Of a stretch of 64,000 bases of DNA, positions 11,501 through 26,500 are shown one piece after another. Position 1 is the stretch's first letter; every line of letters begins with the position of its first letter. The DNA is taken from the NCBI RefSeq assembly GCF_001522545.3, contig NC_031774.1, positions 16,492,296-16,556,295 of the forward strand. The letters are read 5' to 3'. The DNA comes from Parus major. Its lineage: Eukaryota > Chordata > Aves > Passeriformes > Paridae. The notes beneath the pieces are model-generated. The model had not been told where the DNA came from and made no database searches. It saw only the letters and a program-made list of their open reading frames with translations. Both the position numbers and the translations under genes were made by a program.

Positions 11501-14500
11501 GTTCCAAGTGGATTCTCCCTAGCACCTTAAAGCTCAATCAGATCAAATTTTCAAGTTGTCTACCCAAGAGAGCTTTGTGTGTCCGTATTTTGCATTCAGT
11601 CACAGGGCCATGCCAAATTTAACATCTTTCATCTAATTAATTCACTAACATTTGAATCCTTTGTTTTACCTGAACTGAATGTTCAGGATGGGAGCTTCCA
11701 TGAAGTCTGACACACATTCGATGTTCACAACTTGCTGAACCTGTGCACCTCCATCCACTGTGGGGTCAACAGGTTTTGTCTGAAGATTCAGGCATGGAAA
11801 AGTAGTTAAGGAAACAGATCAACAAACTGACAATTTAAAAAATACACATCTTCAAATAAGCTCTATGAGGAATTAGCATCAGGTTTTCACTCATTCTCTT
11901 TGTGCTACTGAACATTTAAAGCTCAGTTTTTGTACAAGAAAAGAGTTTGTCGGAGTTTAGGGTTTTTTTTATATTGACATATCTACAAGCAATAACCCTG
12001 AAAATTCTCAGTTAATTGGATATTCTTAAAGAAAGATGCCCTTAAAAAGGTGTGGAGGCACAGAGACTTCACAATAAAAGCCACAGGACTATTTTGAACA
12101 TGACAGAGACGCCTTGAGTCAAACAAGCCTGACTACTTAATCTCCCAGAAATCCTAAATTTGTAATACCAAGCATTAAGGACCATCCATGAATTAAGATC
12201 TTATTTTGAAGTACCACTATCTTGGAACACATGTATTCCATCTCCTTGTCAAGTTTTAGGTTATCTGCTAATGCATTACTCGAAGGACACATTTCTACCT
12301 CTGCTACTTCATGTCAGTGGTGAAAGCTACAGTTCCAGTACATATTTATTCAGCTTAATTTCTTGTTATTTCAGAAGTAAAATTTTATAACCAGGGCTTT
12401 GAGGAAAGAATCTTTCATCCCTGCTCAACACTTTTCTTTCCACAAGAACTTTAGAGAGGTATCAACAAGTTTCTCATTTCTTCATGTTCAAGGACACCGT
12501 GCCTTGATCCAACAGATTTATTATATTGTTCAGCAATAAACCACAAAAACCTAATAAGAACAGACACATGCTACTACATTTAAGGATATTTGACTGAAGG
12601 TCATCTGAGCAGATTACTGTTGGAGTAAAATTCAAGAACTGTGTTGATGTCTTATTACCATAGAATATGAACATACGTCCTGGAAAGAGAAGAACAAGAC
12701 ATCAGAATTTCTAGGTCATCTAATTGCATTGAACTACTTGTGCTTTAATTCCCTAACACATTTTCTACCTTTCCTTAAAACCACTTTTAAGAACAAAATA
12801 CAGTTTACATGGTTTATCTAACCAAGACATTCACAGTTCAAAATGCAGTGATTTAACCAAGCCATTCCATTAGATCTCTCCTACAGTAGTGGTCACACAG
12901 GCAGTTAAATCATCAGCAGGAGTTTTCAATTGCTGGAAAATTTTGTTAAGATGCTACTATGGCACCAAGTGTTTTACAGAAAGGGAGAAGCAAGCAATTC
13001 TATTGCTAGCCTGTATTCAAATCCCATCTCTTTTCTAGATGGTTCCAGTATCTTGTGCATTCAATCTGATCTGTCTTGTGTCTTGTATCATTACAATAAA
13101 CCATACTGCAAGATATAAATTTTGAGCAGAATGGTCCTTTATAAACCTGGCTGCACCAGCCATACAATCAGGCAGCAAGAGCTGGAGCTTAACACTCCTA
13201 TTTATATCAGCTACCAAAACAATCAAAAAAATTCAAGGAAACAAGAACCCATACAAAAGCCATGGATGCACAACAGTGGGAGTTGTAAAAACGTTTATGC
13301 CCATAAAGCTACTTCCCTCTTCAGTAGCTGAAAAGGGAGTCCTGTCTAGAATACCATGCTGGCATTGTGATTGATAATGCAACAGCCAACCACAACAAAA
13401 CAGATCTTACCCAGGTTCTGTCGAAATTCAGACTTCAAACCAATTTGTAGCAACTGATTTTCAAATAAGACTCCATTATTTTTACACACAAACCTAGGGG
13501 AAGAGAGGGAAAACATGTTTTAAACTGAGCCACATTAAACAATATTTAGAACCACAAAATTCAGGGTTTACACAGAGGATGAAGATTGCGGTTAACCTAG
13601 AATGCATCAATCTGTGAGAGAGGCCTTTGCAGAAAACTGCAGAGTTAGAAAAGACACTTTCACAACCAGAACCACCATTTGTAGGACACTAAAAGAACTG
13701 ACACTTTTATTTGATAGGATGTCTGAGAAACTATGAAGGAAACCACAATATGCTATATACACACACACTGTCTAATAAAGGACCAGGCAACAGATCAGGA
13801 TTTTTCTTATTAGTCTTGAGGACTTGTGAAACTCATTAGGTTGATGCACAATTGCAAAGTTTGAAGCTTTGACTACTTAAACCTGAAAGAAAAAACCCCT
13901 CCTTATCAATTCTGTATCACCTAAGCCAACTGAGAGATGTACTTTTTCCATTTTGAGAGAGGAAGCCCATTCTATTCTCCAGTGATCTCAGTCCTTTCTA
14001 TCACCCTTCACTTAAAAGTAGAAGAGGTGGTCAGCAAACATCTGCCTTTTGCATACAAGGCACTTAAAACACACTCCCAAATATCAGTACTTTTGACAAG
14101 TACTCTGTTTTTTATTTATTTCCAAATAGTTGCAGAAACTTAAGATAAAACTGGCATTGCCTCATTTTAGAGCAGTGTGTGATAGCACTGACTTGTAAAG
14201 GCAACTCTAACCTGTGTATTCATGAGCCTGTCACAAAATCCACAGCATCCACAGAGGTGTTCTAGTCACAAGTCTGACAGTACATGTTTCTCTAGTTTTG
14301 CTGGTATTAAGTTAATGAACAATATAGTTTTGCTTTTTAACTCTATTCTGGAAATTGAATACTTTGCCCAGCCTTGCAAGGTTTTAGTATTGCTTACTTG
14401 TGAAAAAGCTCATCAGCATCATGCACAGTATCAGCTGGTTCCTCAGAAACTACCTCAGATGAAGCCAGGTCAGGGCTAGTTCAGGCAGCACAAAGGAAGA

Positions 14501-17500
14501 AAGGCAGTAGCGACAGAGACAGCAGGAGTTAGTAAAGACAGCTTAGAGCTTAGTTACTTCTTTTACCTCCTTCCTCAAAAACGGCACTGCTGAGCTTAAT
14601 GCATGAGAAATTGATTAGCTGCCCTAGCTCAGTATCCTAGAAAGGTTTTAGGCATTAGGCAATGTTTTCCCCCACTTATCTCCCCCATCCCACCCCAACT
14701 ATTAGAAAACAGCAATTCTTCACGAAGACTGCTGAAGGTGTTCAGTAAATGTAAACCTCTTAGAGAACCAAGTCCTTTTAGGTGTTTAACTGTGACAGCA
14801 GAAGTGTTTAAGTTCAAAATCAAAAAGGTAGCTGCATATTAACTGCTACAAAGGTGTGTTTAAAAGCAGAGGCCTCATCAACCTTAGCGACCTTTCTAAT
14901 GATAGGTGCACAATCAGTTCCTAAAAACATACAAGTATTAAGCATAGGAAAGAGTACACAGGCACACAGAGAATGACTTACCCAAGCAACAGATTAGAAA
15001 CAAAAGTGACAACAGCACTAAAAAGAGGCAGGAGACTGTAAAAAGCAACTTCTCAGTATAATTAGAGAAGCATTTCATCATCTACAGACAGACCAAGGAG
15101 TTGGGCATTGCTATACTTTCTTCTGCAGAAATAAAAACTCTTTTTAAGTAACATCTGCTTATGAAGCTACTAGCATTGGTTCCTTTAGTTACCCCCTTAA
15201 AACAAACAAAAAAAAAAAAAAGCAAAAAGCATGAACAAGCTTGTGTAGCTTCCTAAAGTCCTGGTTTTGTGTTGTATGATCAAGTATCACTTCTGATTTT
15301 CCAGGAGAAACACAGTATCAAGTATTAATCACTGCAAACCTGCAACAATGCATTGCCTGGAATAAAATTTTGATGAAAGTGTCAATGATCCAGGCAGATC
15401 AGTTTCCCTAATTATGTCTTTTATATTAAGATGCATAGAAAATGTGTTGTGCCAACATTCAAAATTTAGTCCTTGACAGCAGTAATACGTTCTTGTTGGC
15501 AGGACAGCTGATTTTAAAGACATTCTGTGATTTTATGTCATTCATTCCCAAAAATGTAGCCAAATAACATTTGAGAGCAGGCAGGGGCTTTTACTACTAA
15601 TGGGGTTAATAACACATTGTACCTACACTACACTTGCTAATGCAACTGTAGTATCAAATCCCCTTTGGAAAAAAAAAAAGAAAACCACTTGTTCTTTATC
15701 CCCCTTTTCACACCCCTTTGTCAGACAGTAGCAGAACAACTGAAGTGTAGCATTAAAATCTAGGGATCAGTATCTCTGGATACAATCCATCTCTCTCTGT
15801 TTCAACAGCAGCTTGCCATAAGAGGAGACACAAGAATACTTTATGAAAAGAAAACAGAAATAAATGTATTTATATCAGGACAGATAATCCCCACTGCAAG
15901 ATGTATAGAGATGTACAAGCAGCTTAATTTAATGAAACAAAACCAGCATGAAAAACCAGACACTACTGTATGGCAATTATCCTCAGGTTGAGTACTACAG
16001 ACTCAGTTTTTTGATTATAAGAGAGATAGAAGAGAGATTCAATAAAGCACATCCAGCAGAGTGTCCAAGAACATTTCTCTTGCTGCAAAAACGCCACCCA
16101 GGAATACACTCAATGTGCTGGAACAAAATCAGAAGTTATGTTTTTCCTTCAATCCTGTTTTAACAGACAAATTCTCCTTCAAATTCCTTTCAGGGTGACT
16201 TAATTACCTCGCAAAGTTGTCATCAGAACCAGGAGCAAGAGGTGCAACTTCAGAAGCTGAATCTAAAAATACATCCACGAGCAGGCTACCAATACCGGCA
16301 GGTGGGGGAGCTGGATTGGTGACAGGGGCAGCACCCAGACCCAGCAGATCCGCCGATGGAGAAGGAGTAGACTAAGGAAGACAAGACACTTTGGTGTTAC
16401 ACTGCAACAAAACTACAACAAAGCTGTCTCATTTGCATAGACAACTAAGGTATGGTAAAGTGCCTCTCCCCACCCCAAATCAAGGTTTGAATGACTGTAA
16501 AATAGTTCACAAACACAGCAGTTACCACGCTGAATTTCAACTTAAGGTCATTTACAGATGTGGTTTTCTTTTTTTCCTTTGAAGAGAGTTATGTCCATCT
16601 AACTGTTAAATAAAACAAAACCAAAATTCATCTATCTAAAATCTGGTTCTGCAGAAGAAAGATGACAAAGATGACAGCTTTTCCTCCCTCTCTTTTCCCA
16701 TCAGTTTCAAGACAAAGTAAGTACTGTAAGGAATAAAATTCACGTGCTGCTTTTCTTTCATGAAGAATCCATCAAGAAAGCAAGTGGCTTTTACACAAAC
16801 CTAAACCACAGGTCATCACAGCATCTTCAAAATTGACTGTCAGTTTAATCTTGGATTTCTGAAGCCTAGCAAATCTTAGAAAGAATGTGAACCCTACCAG
16901 CAAAAAAAAAAGCAGAGCCTGTAGCCAGTTCAAGCTGCAAACACTAGAGGAAGAGATAAGATGTTTAAACTGTTTTTCCCTCAAACAGAACAAATCAAGC
17001 AGCCAGTACACAGAATCATGCAAAAGAGGCTGCGTATATGTGCCCAAGTCGCATGCAAGAACAAAGCACAGACTGTTAACCAAAATGATAATGTATTAGA
17101 CATTAGCAGCTTCCACTATGCCAGATTTGAGGATGACTCATGAGATGTGTCTGGATCAATCTGAAATCTTGTTTTTGTAAGCCAACTCCAAGTTAATATA
17201 TATTCCATACAGTATAATGAAAAATTCCCTTGCAAAAGACTTTAAGCAGCCAATCATTATGACCTACTAGAAACAAAGGTTGGACCCAAAATTTCTAACA
17301 TTTTTGGAATCTAAAGCAGATAAAGCCACTGGTGAAGGTAACACTGTGCAGTCTGTTTTATGGCTGCAACCCATAACGTGAAGCTCATAAAGCATAATGC
17401 AGTATTAACTGCCAGTCACCTCAATTTGGTATTCAAAAAAAATTTTGCAACTTTTCTGCTGGAAAGAGATTTCTGTCCAGTCAAAACTGTTGCACTTGGA

Positions 17501-20500
17501 GTAGCTACTCTTATACACTACAGTGACTAAGTAGTAAATTATTATGCTTTAACGAACTGGGCAGGGAGCATGCTGCAGTATTTCCTTCTCTAGGTAATCT
17601 TCTACAGCATCTTAAATCTAATAGCAAGTTATTCTAGGCATTAAAACCAGAAAGAAGTATTACATTATGGGAAAAAATAACTACCAGCTTACTAGCAATA
17701 AAATGAGAAGCTTCAGCTCAGAAGGAAAAAAAAACATGTGGACTTGTCTAGCATAACTGAACTCAAACAGTACTGTCAAATAAAAAGTAACAACTTTATA
17801 CTCATTTAAGGACATTGCAGTGAAGGAAAGTGTTGTCCACTTCTATTAAAAAGAATAACCCAAACCAAGATGCAAAATGACATGTTAGACAAAGCAGAAA
17901 AAACAACTGATACTCTGAAATTCAAGTTAACTCTTTGAAATATGTTAATTTTATAACCTCACCCTCAGTGCACTTTCACCAACAAGGAAATCCACATTTC
18001 TAAAGTGAACACCAATTATTTTTCAAATAACAATGTACAAGGGATTTTTTTTAGGCTGTAGACAGTTTATCCCCACTTACATAAGATTTCCAAAGGAAAA
18101 TTGCATCCAAGCATGCAGTGAGGGGAAAGCAGCTGTATGTCCCCTGCATTATAGCAAACACCCACAGCCTTAAGTTTTATATGAAAGGTTTTAAATCCCC
18201 AAAATAGCCACTTTAAGAAACCAGTCTTTTCTCGCTTGCATACCGTCTAAATTAGTGAAATAACAGCTTTTAAACTCACCTCATCATTGGCAGAGGCAGG
18301 TTCAGCACTTCCATTCATATCAGAGCACCTCTCCTTTTTGATCTCTTCCAGGTCAGTAACTGTGCCTGGGCCTTTCTTCTTCTTCAGTTTAGCCAAAATA
18401 GAAGATTCTCTCTCTGGAAAGGGAGGCATTTCTTCCAACACGGTAGCCTTACCACAGGGGAAAAATAAAAAAAGTATTAGTTAAACTTCAGATAAAAAGC
18501 CAAACCAGCCTCAGAGCCTTTGAAGAGACACACCCTTATAGACTGCATAAAGCAGAAGTAGTTACCCACACAGAAAATTATTATGCAGTTTTGTAGTGAA
18601 GGATTGATCTCTTTTTTAAAATAAAAATTTCTTTAAAACTTTCTGAAGTCCTTCCAAAGCACTTGGTTAAGAAAACAGGAGCATATTCATATTCTCTGAA
18701 ACAGTGATATTAAAAAAAAGAAAATTTAAATAATTAGATCATAGCAGACCTAAGGGTCCTTAAGTCAGGCAGACCTAGACTTAAACCATAGAGAATACTC
18801 AAGTTTCTACTCAGACCTAAGCATTTATTAGATGTCAAAACCGAATGTGCAATGCTCTGCTCAGACCTGAGAGGTTAAATCACTGAACTTCAAGAGAAAA
18901 AAAATTACATTTTTCCTGCCCACCATCAATTAAGTCCTCAAAAGAAAGCCCCAGCCTTTTGGTATCTAAATCCTCTAGGACCCTATATTATGCCAGCTTT
19001 CCCTTGCCTCTCTGCTCCAGATTAACATGTCTCAATGGTCCTATGTCCCATTACAGCAATAACAAGTTGGAATTTAGCTCTAAATAACAGATTACTACAG
19101 CAGAATTAAGGAGACTAAAAGAACCAGCACCCACATTGTAATCCTTAATCCTGCACTGAGATTTCTGAGCAATCAGGTAAGGTTTAGTTGAGTTTCACAT
19201 GCTGACAGCAGAGTATTACATAATGAAGAAAATAAATCTTTATACCTACCAATATATCAGTACTAGCAATAGTACTGAGCCTCAAATACTCAACAGCTCT
19301 CTGCTGCAGTTCAACATCAGCATTCTTTAGCTGACTGTCACTGCGCAGCACATCTTGAATTGTAGTTTTGATTTCTGGAAACAGGTTCACAAACTTGATG
19401 TAGGTAGACAGAAGCAGAGCTCGGGTAGGAACACTACACAGATGAAACTTGGAATGTAGCAAGTTGAACTGGATGAGGGGACTTAAAATATGGGAAAAAA
19501 AAAGAGTTTGTTGAGTTTTTGTAGATATGATAATCCTTATTATTGCATTACTAGCAAGAGCCGAATGATTTTTTAATTACCCTTTAAGAATGCTAGGAAT
19601 TAAATTCTTTATAGAAAGCATTACTCCTTCAATTCACTATTTTAGAAGGTGTTTTACCTTGATCTTGGATCACCTGCTATCAGATTTCCAAATTCTCCCA
19701 AGATGTAGCCACCTACTTTTACAAGATTCTCGTGGCATGCTGGAGCTTGAAGGGCCTGTAACACATTAATAATCATTGATAGCCAATGTATGAAAAAAAC
19801 ATCTCTTCTGTCACTTCCATTCCCAGTTTTCTCATCTACTTTGCTGCAAGAGCAGACCACAGATCTAGGCACTACAGAGAACTTATGAGAAAAATATGAT
19901 GGGTGGTATAATTTCACAGAAGACTCTAGTGTGAGTATTACTTGATTAAGAGCACACCTAGCAGCACTGTGGACTTCTAATGACAGACAGAGCTCCTTAA
20001 GTTTTGTCTGTTACATCATGTGGTGCTTCCTTAATTCTTAGCTCATTTTGGAAGGGAATTCAAACAGTTACTCTCACCTCAAAAACAGTCTTTGCTGCAT
20101 ATCCTTGCACATCATCCCTGTTGATGACAATCTGAATAACTCGGTACCACACTTCTTCACTGACATAGTCACCAGCAATGCGAATCAGATTCAGGATTGT
20201 ATCCACATACCAGGTGTAATCCACTGCATACTTCTCAGCTAGAATTGCAACCTTCAGAACCTGAGCACACAAAAGAGGATACAGAAAATTGTCTAGCTCT
20301 GACTATGGGTTGTAGACACCTGCTGATGCCCCACACCGGCCCAGAAGCCTCAGCTTCAGATGCATGAGCTTGTTCACTTGTTCCCACAGCCAAGGTGAAA
20401 GGTGAACATTGAAATGCTGTGTCAGAATACAGCAGTTGCCAGGTACATATTCCTTTCCTCATAATGCATTCAAGTATGTTGTATCTTAGTGGCTTTCCAA

Positions 20501-23500
20501 TTGTGTACCTAAGTGATCAAGAGCAATTTATAGAACGTATTTTTTTTGCTATAAAAACACCATCTAAACTACCACTGAGACAGGATCAAATAGGAAATTG
20601 GAAACCTCCCTAAAAAAGGCCAAAGGAAACTCAAGATAGCAGAGGCAAATAATCACCAAGGCACAGCCCACTTTTTCAGGCTATACTCAGCTTCCTGCAT
20701 CCTGAAGCAAACAATCAGCTTCAGGGGAGACCCCACACAATTTACTATCAGTTGCCTTTACTACTACTAAAAGAACAGGTCAATAAAAGGGAAGAGAATG
20801 AAATTCTCACTATCTGCCAAGTCAGGGGACACTGCCAACAGCAACCAGACAGCACAAGAGGTAAATCAACTAACACTGTATTCCACACTCACTTCTCCAA
20901 CCAAGGGACTTCAGCACCTAACTAAGCTAAATAACTACTGTAAGTAGAACTTTTGTTTACCATCCTAAAAAGGTTTGAATATTTCAACTTTTATCCTACT
21001 GGTAGAAAGGAGACAGATATCAGACCTCCTAGCTGATTATAAGTTAGTGATTTTGTGAACCCTTAGACTGAACATTCTCAGAGCATACAAAGCTCTACCT
21101 ACAAATAAGCATTTACCACTAATTTTTGAAGCTATTCAACAATTGACTAGAGTAGGACCTAACCCTCAGAGGTACAGAATGTGTTGGCTCACATATAAAA
21201 TTCACTTTGCTTTCTATATGCACTGTCTCAGGATCAAAATCAGCTTTTAAAATTCTTAACTTTCCAAGGTTCCCCCCTGCCTCCCGGATTAGTTTAACCT
21301 AATTTTTTTGCTATTAGACTACAAAGCTGGGAGTTTTTTGTTTGTTTTAGTAGTTTTGTCTGAGTTTTTTTTAAGCCACCATGAAAAGCAATCACAGACT
21401 ACACAGCATCCCAATCAATAAATGATACTTATGGTACCAAATCCAGCTATGAAACAAATATTTAAGAAAAACACCAATAGCTTACAATTTCTTCTCTAAT
21501 GGAATAATCAGCAGTCTCCAGGTAATTGAGCATTTCAGCCACAATCTGCTGGGCATTGCTTCGGTCACACATTGCATACAGGAGATCAACAGCTCTTTGT
21601 CGTACACTTACATCTCTTTCCGTCTGCAAAAAGACAGAGTCAAAGATCAAGATGATTCCATCTTTGATTTCAGTACAAGCAACTTAATAGATGAAACTTA
21701 GTATAATACAGTCAAATTAAAATAAATTAATTTTTGAGATGCAGAATGAGCTCAGATACACCCTTTATAAGCTGTGACTTTCCTATGCTATTTCTCACTT
21801 TCAGTCACCTAGGAAGAGGTCAGTGGAGACTCAGCTTCCTACTTTTAAATACTATCACAAAAATTCAAATCATCAGGTTTTGTTTCTGTAGCACACTTAT
21901 TCAAATCAGTGCAGGTGCTGAAAGAATGGAGTTTGTACAGAACACTTCAGTATTACACTGAACTGAGTAGGGTGACTGAATCTGTGGTCCATTATGCACT
22001 GAGCAACTGGTACCAGCGGCCATAAATGCACCATAACTGGCTGAAATTGTTAAATTGTTACCAGTCCAAGGAGCATTTAGCTAACTGCAGGTTTAGTGCT
22101 GGGCATGCCTTGTAACAACTGAAGTCCAGCTAGAACAAATACATACTTTGAACTTAGACAAATGTATAAATATGCCACAGCACAAACTTGGAAGAAAACA
22201 AAGCATTTAAACTTTCAAGTGTGCAAGTAAATTTACATGCAAATCAGTCTTACTCTTTTGACTTCTTCTTTGTCACATAAACATGGCCTGGGAACGTGTC
22301 TTTCTGGTTTCTGGTCTTTTACAATTCTGCAGTGCAAGCTGATCTGCTCTAGCACTCCCCATAAGGTACTACAGTGAAGGAACAGTGCCCACTACCATCA
22401 AGACAATAGTAAACTGTCTTCCCAGCATTCTCAATTTTGAAATTGCACATTTTTAAACAATTATTCGTCTTTAGCCTTCACTTGAGCAGATACCAGTGTT
22501 ACAGGGGACACAGCTACAGGTATCAGATTCACCATCAAGATGCAGAAATCAACAAAATCTGACCTCTGTAACTGCCAGCACAGCAAAATTTTGCTGGATT
22601 GAGGTAAAAAACTGAAGCAGACTTCAAAGAATAATTCATTTGGTCCCTAAGTATTATTAACTTAATTGGGGACAGGGAGCTTGGGGCAGTAGGGGAGAGG
22701 GCATTGAGGCAGGGGAGAAGACAGCACTCAAAAACAGACCACACACTTTAATATTTACCTTCAATGCATTGATAACTGTTTCTATGTGTGTTTTCACAGC
22801 CTCATGTGAGAATTCAGAGCTGGCAAGCGTGCACATGCTTTCCAGTGCTAGGTAACGCAAATTAGTTTCTCGGTGCTGCAAGAACTGACCTAGCTGGTTA
22901 CAGGCACGGACTAGTAGGTTTGGCTCACTGCACAGAACAGAAGAGAACGTGAAAGGGTTAAAAGCAATAGGTTTGAGAATACTCAATTCAGAATACTATT
23001 TCTGCAGTGGAAAATTCTTAAAATGCCTTAAAGTGTCTGCTAGAATGCTTTGCTAGTGAAATTCTAATTCAGATACTGTGAGCAAATAATCTCTGTTGGA
23101 TTAGAGCAGTGGGGTCAATACAAAACATCAAATAAAGAAGCAGCAAAACCCAAAGCTACACAGTTCATTAACACCGTTCAGTTACACTGCTGTTGTTGTG
23201 GTCCAATCCAAAAAGCAACTTCGTATTCTTTTCCCCTCCACTCTCTCCCCCATCTGGTTCAAGACAAAGTCCCAGCTTTTCACTCCAAAAACCCCTCTGA
23301 TAAAGAAGTGTTGTCCCAGCTCACCTGTCATGATGTATAATTAAGCTTATTGCCTCAAACAGGACAGCATTCTTCGCATTTGAGTGTTGCACTTTCTTTG
23401 ACTTTGGTGGCTCCTGTGCTTTGTTGAGGATGGTTTCCAGGCATTCTGTCAGACGGCCACGTACCGCGGGGTCTTCTGGAGAAGACAGAGCCATTGGACA

Positions 23501-26500
23501 ACTTCATTTTGCTCCAAACCCTAACCCCTACTAACCCCTGGCTAAATCGAAATTAACTAAACTATTCAGAGACATTAAAAACATTTACACTCCCCAACAC
23601 ACACAGGAAAAGAATTCCAAGCCACAGTCCTTCTGGGTGAGAACAAAAGCCAAGCACAATCTGCACTACAAGACACTTCAAGGCTTTAATATAGTTGATA
23701 ATATTAATGACTGATTAAAATGGCAGCTGCCAATGATCTGTAAGATGCACACTGGTTAGACATTTTGTTAAAATTAAACACAACATAATTCAAAAGGCCA
23801 AGTAGCTTAAAGCTACCAGAAACACTCAAAAGTACAAACTTCAGTATCTTTGCCTTAAGACAATGTGCTTGCACTCTAAGCTATAATAACACTGCAGTGC
23901 AGTAGCATTTTGGAGCCAGAGTATTGCAGAAGAGAAATGACCACTGCTGTGATTTGTGCATTACCTGGAGGTGGATAGCACTGTAACAGCCTTAGAAGCT
24001 TCACAGATAGCCAGGGAGCAGGAACAAAGTAGTATGTATAATCCTGAAGGTCTGTTGATGCAGAAGTTACAATCTGCAAAACAATCAGCTGCTTAAGTTA
24101 ACTGATTCACAATCATGAAAAGGACTCAAAGAACATTGTAGGTCATCTCCAACAGAAGCTTAAAAAACTGTGTCACCAGCAATGTCTAGTTCAGTAGATT
24201 AGTAAGGTGCAAGCTACCATACTAAGAGTACACCACAGTAAATGCTAGTAATGGAAATCCAGTTTTGCAGATACAGTAGTCTAGGAAGTTCCTTCTGAAA
24301 GACTACTTGTTTAACCAGTAGCTTGACTTTCTCTGTTCAGAAACAGATTCAGCCAATAATCTGGTGGCTGCTGATAGGTGGGCCTGCAATTCAAGCACAA
24401 GATGCTATGGTAGACTGATCTAGAGCAGAAGGACCAACACCTTCAGTAATATCCATACAGCAAAGCAGAAGAGACAACATTCAGAGAAGAGGTTTATATG
24501 CATAATGAAATGTGATACAGATTAGATTAGATTATCCCTCTTCATAGGGATCTTCTTTTACCCCTTTTACTCTAGGGAAACCATGAGTCTGGCACTAGCT
24601 TTGCTCAAAATAATTCTACCTAATTCTTACTACTCCATTACAGAACAGATCTTCACTTCTCTCAGCACTCCCTTGCTTTTAAATATCAGAAAAAAATCTT
24701 CATATTTGAAAAGAAAGTAAACTGTGACCTACAAAAAATTTGGGTATAAGACTGCATAAAATTGGGTGTAAAATACATTTGTGCAGTAGTAGCATCCCTA
24801 GTCTTGCACACCCTTCCAAAAGGAAGGGGAAAACAAAATCAAACAAAACAGTGACATCAGTTTTCCTGCATGGAAATGGTGACTTACAGACATGTCCCTC
24901 CACTCCTCCCTGCCCCTGCTAAACCCCCTACATCACTTACATTTATCAGATGCTTCTGATTATTAACTTAGCAGCAGCTCAAAAGAAGGAACAGGAAGGC
25001 AATTCATCTTTTAAGAAGCTTAGATAAAGTTAAAGCTACCGTCTGTGTATTTGAGGGGTCTGTGTGAAGTCTATAGAATCAGTCTTTCATCCAACTATTC
25101 TTTGGTATTACAGTAACAAAGTGAGGATTACTACCTGGAGCACAGCAGAGATTAAACCAAGAAAGCTTGGGCAAGCCAATACAGCCTTCTATCCTGGTAA
25201 GCAGCAAGCATTTAAAGAGGTTACCTGAAGCACACACATGAAGTGACACTGAATCATCTTCACATTTAATGGTACAGTAAACTAATCTGACCCTAGAAAG
25301 CTGAACAGGAAGCTAAATTTATCTAGAAAGCTGAGTAAATTAATCAACAGTGAAGTATTATCAGGGTCATCATTGGACTCACTCTGCTTAATCTAGACAC
25401 TGCCAAGGAGACTGAAGTCTTAAACTCTTCCGGGTTCTTCTGTGCCAAAGTGGTGATCAGACTTGTAGCTGCAGTAACCACACCCTAGGAAAAAACAAAA
25501 CAAAACACAAAAAAAACCCCACGTTCAGTTTTGTATCAGTTTACAATGCTGCCTGTTAACACCTTTCAATTTAACTGTTTCTTAATATACAAAAAGAAAA
25601 AATAAATTTTCCCCATTACAAAGCTCTACACTAATAAACCTTTTCTTTGGCTAGCAGCTAGACTAATTACACACCTGCAGAATCCAACAGAATTTTCAAC
25701 AACATGATACTGCCATGCTTGCAGAGCATTTTATGCTACTTTTTGTATTAGCTTTGTCTCATGTTTGGATAGCACATCTAAAATAAAAGAGCTGTATTAA
25801 AATTAAGTCTGGACACAAACTGTCTTACTATACAAGAGAAGCATAAGCACAAGAAACTCAATGCAGCAGATCATCCAGGAAAGAATTCTTACAACCCAAC
25901 ATGAGGAGAGGGCTTTGTATAACAACCACTGGATATTACTACTGCAGACTAAAGCACTCATTACTGTTGAACCACAGTATTATTAGCCTTATTTTCATTA
26001 AATAACTGGACTGGGGAAAAAAAACCAGAGTCTACTTTCTAAAGTAATACGATTTTTTAAGCATCAAAGAATGCCATGGACATGACCTTAGGACAAAGTT
26101 AAGCAAATCACAAATCAAGTCTTGAATTTTTAGTGCAGATCTAATCTTAAAAGGCCTATGAAAATTCATATTACACCTATGCAATGTGACTTAGTGTAAC
26201 AAGGCACAAGATTAATTTATTTACAGCCAGAGGAAAATAAGAACTTGTACATACCATTCTTCTATCTACAGTGAAAAGGTAAACAAAGCTTTATTAAAAA
26301 TCAGTATGTACAGCAACTAAAAAAGGACAACTCCCTCCATTTTCTTCCCAAAGCCTGAAGACAACAGCAAGCCACTTGCTTGGAAGACTCAAGAAGAAAT
26401 AAATTGTGTATTTAAAAGCAGAAGTCACATCATTCCCTATACACACTAGACCCAAGAAGCATAATGAAGCTGATTTACCAAGTGCTGGTCATTGAGGAGA

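Larger units (their letters stand above)
8561..11669 (-). other. AP2A2 introns 21, 20, 19 and 18
   Basis: Introns lie at 8561-9304, 9440-10543, 10614-10791 and 10909-11669. All are GT-AG. The only recognised content is the ERVL-type LTR in intron 20; the others show no repeat or RNA gene I can name. Confidence 0.7.
12680..19249 (-). other. AP2A2 introns 16, 15, 14 and 13
   Basis: Introns lie at 12680-13410, 13494-16207, 16372-18279 and 18448-19249. They are AT-rich with short A-runs (near 15209 and 15668). No exon, RNA gene or transposon family is recognisable by eye. Confidence 0.65.

Noticed and set aside
11780..12590. Ordinary GT-AG splicing of AP2A2 intron 17
   Set aside because: Candidate GT donors after exon 17 (for example gtagta at about 12577) leave phases that do not match the AG acceptor before 11779, and the resulting frame hits a stop or adds foreign residues.
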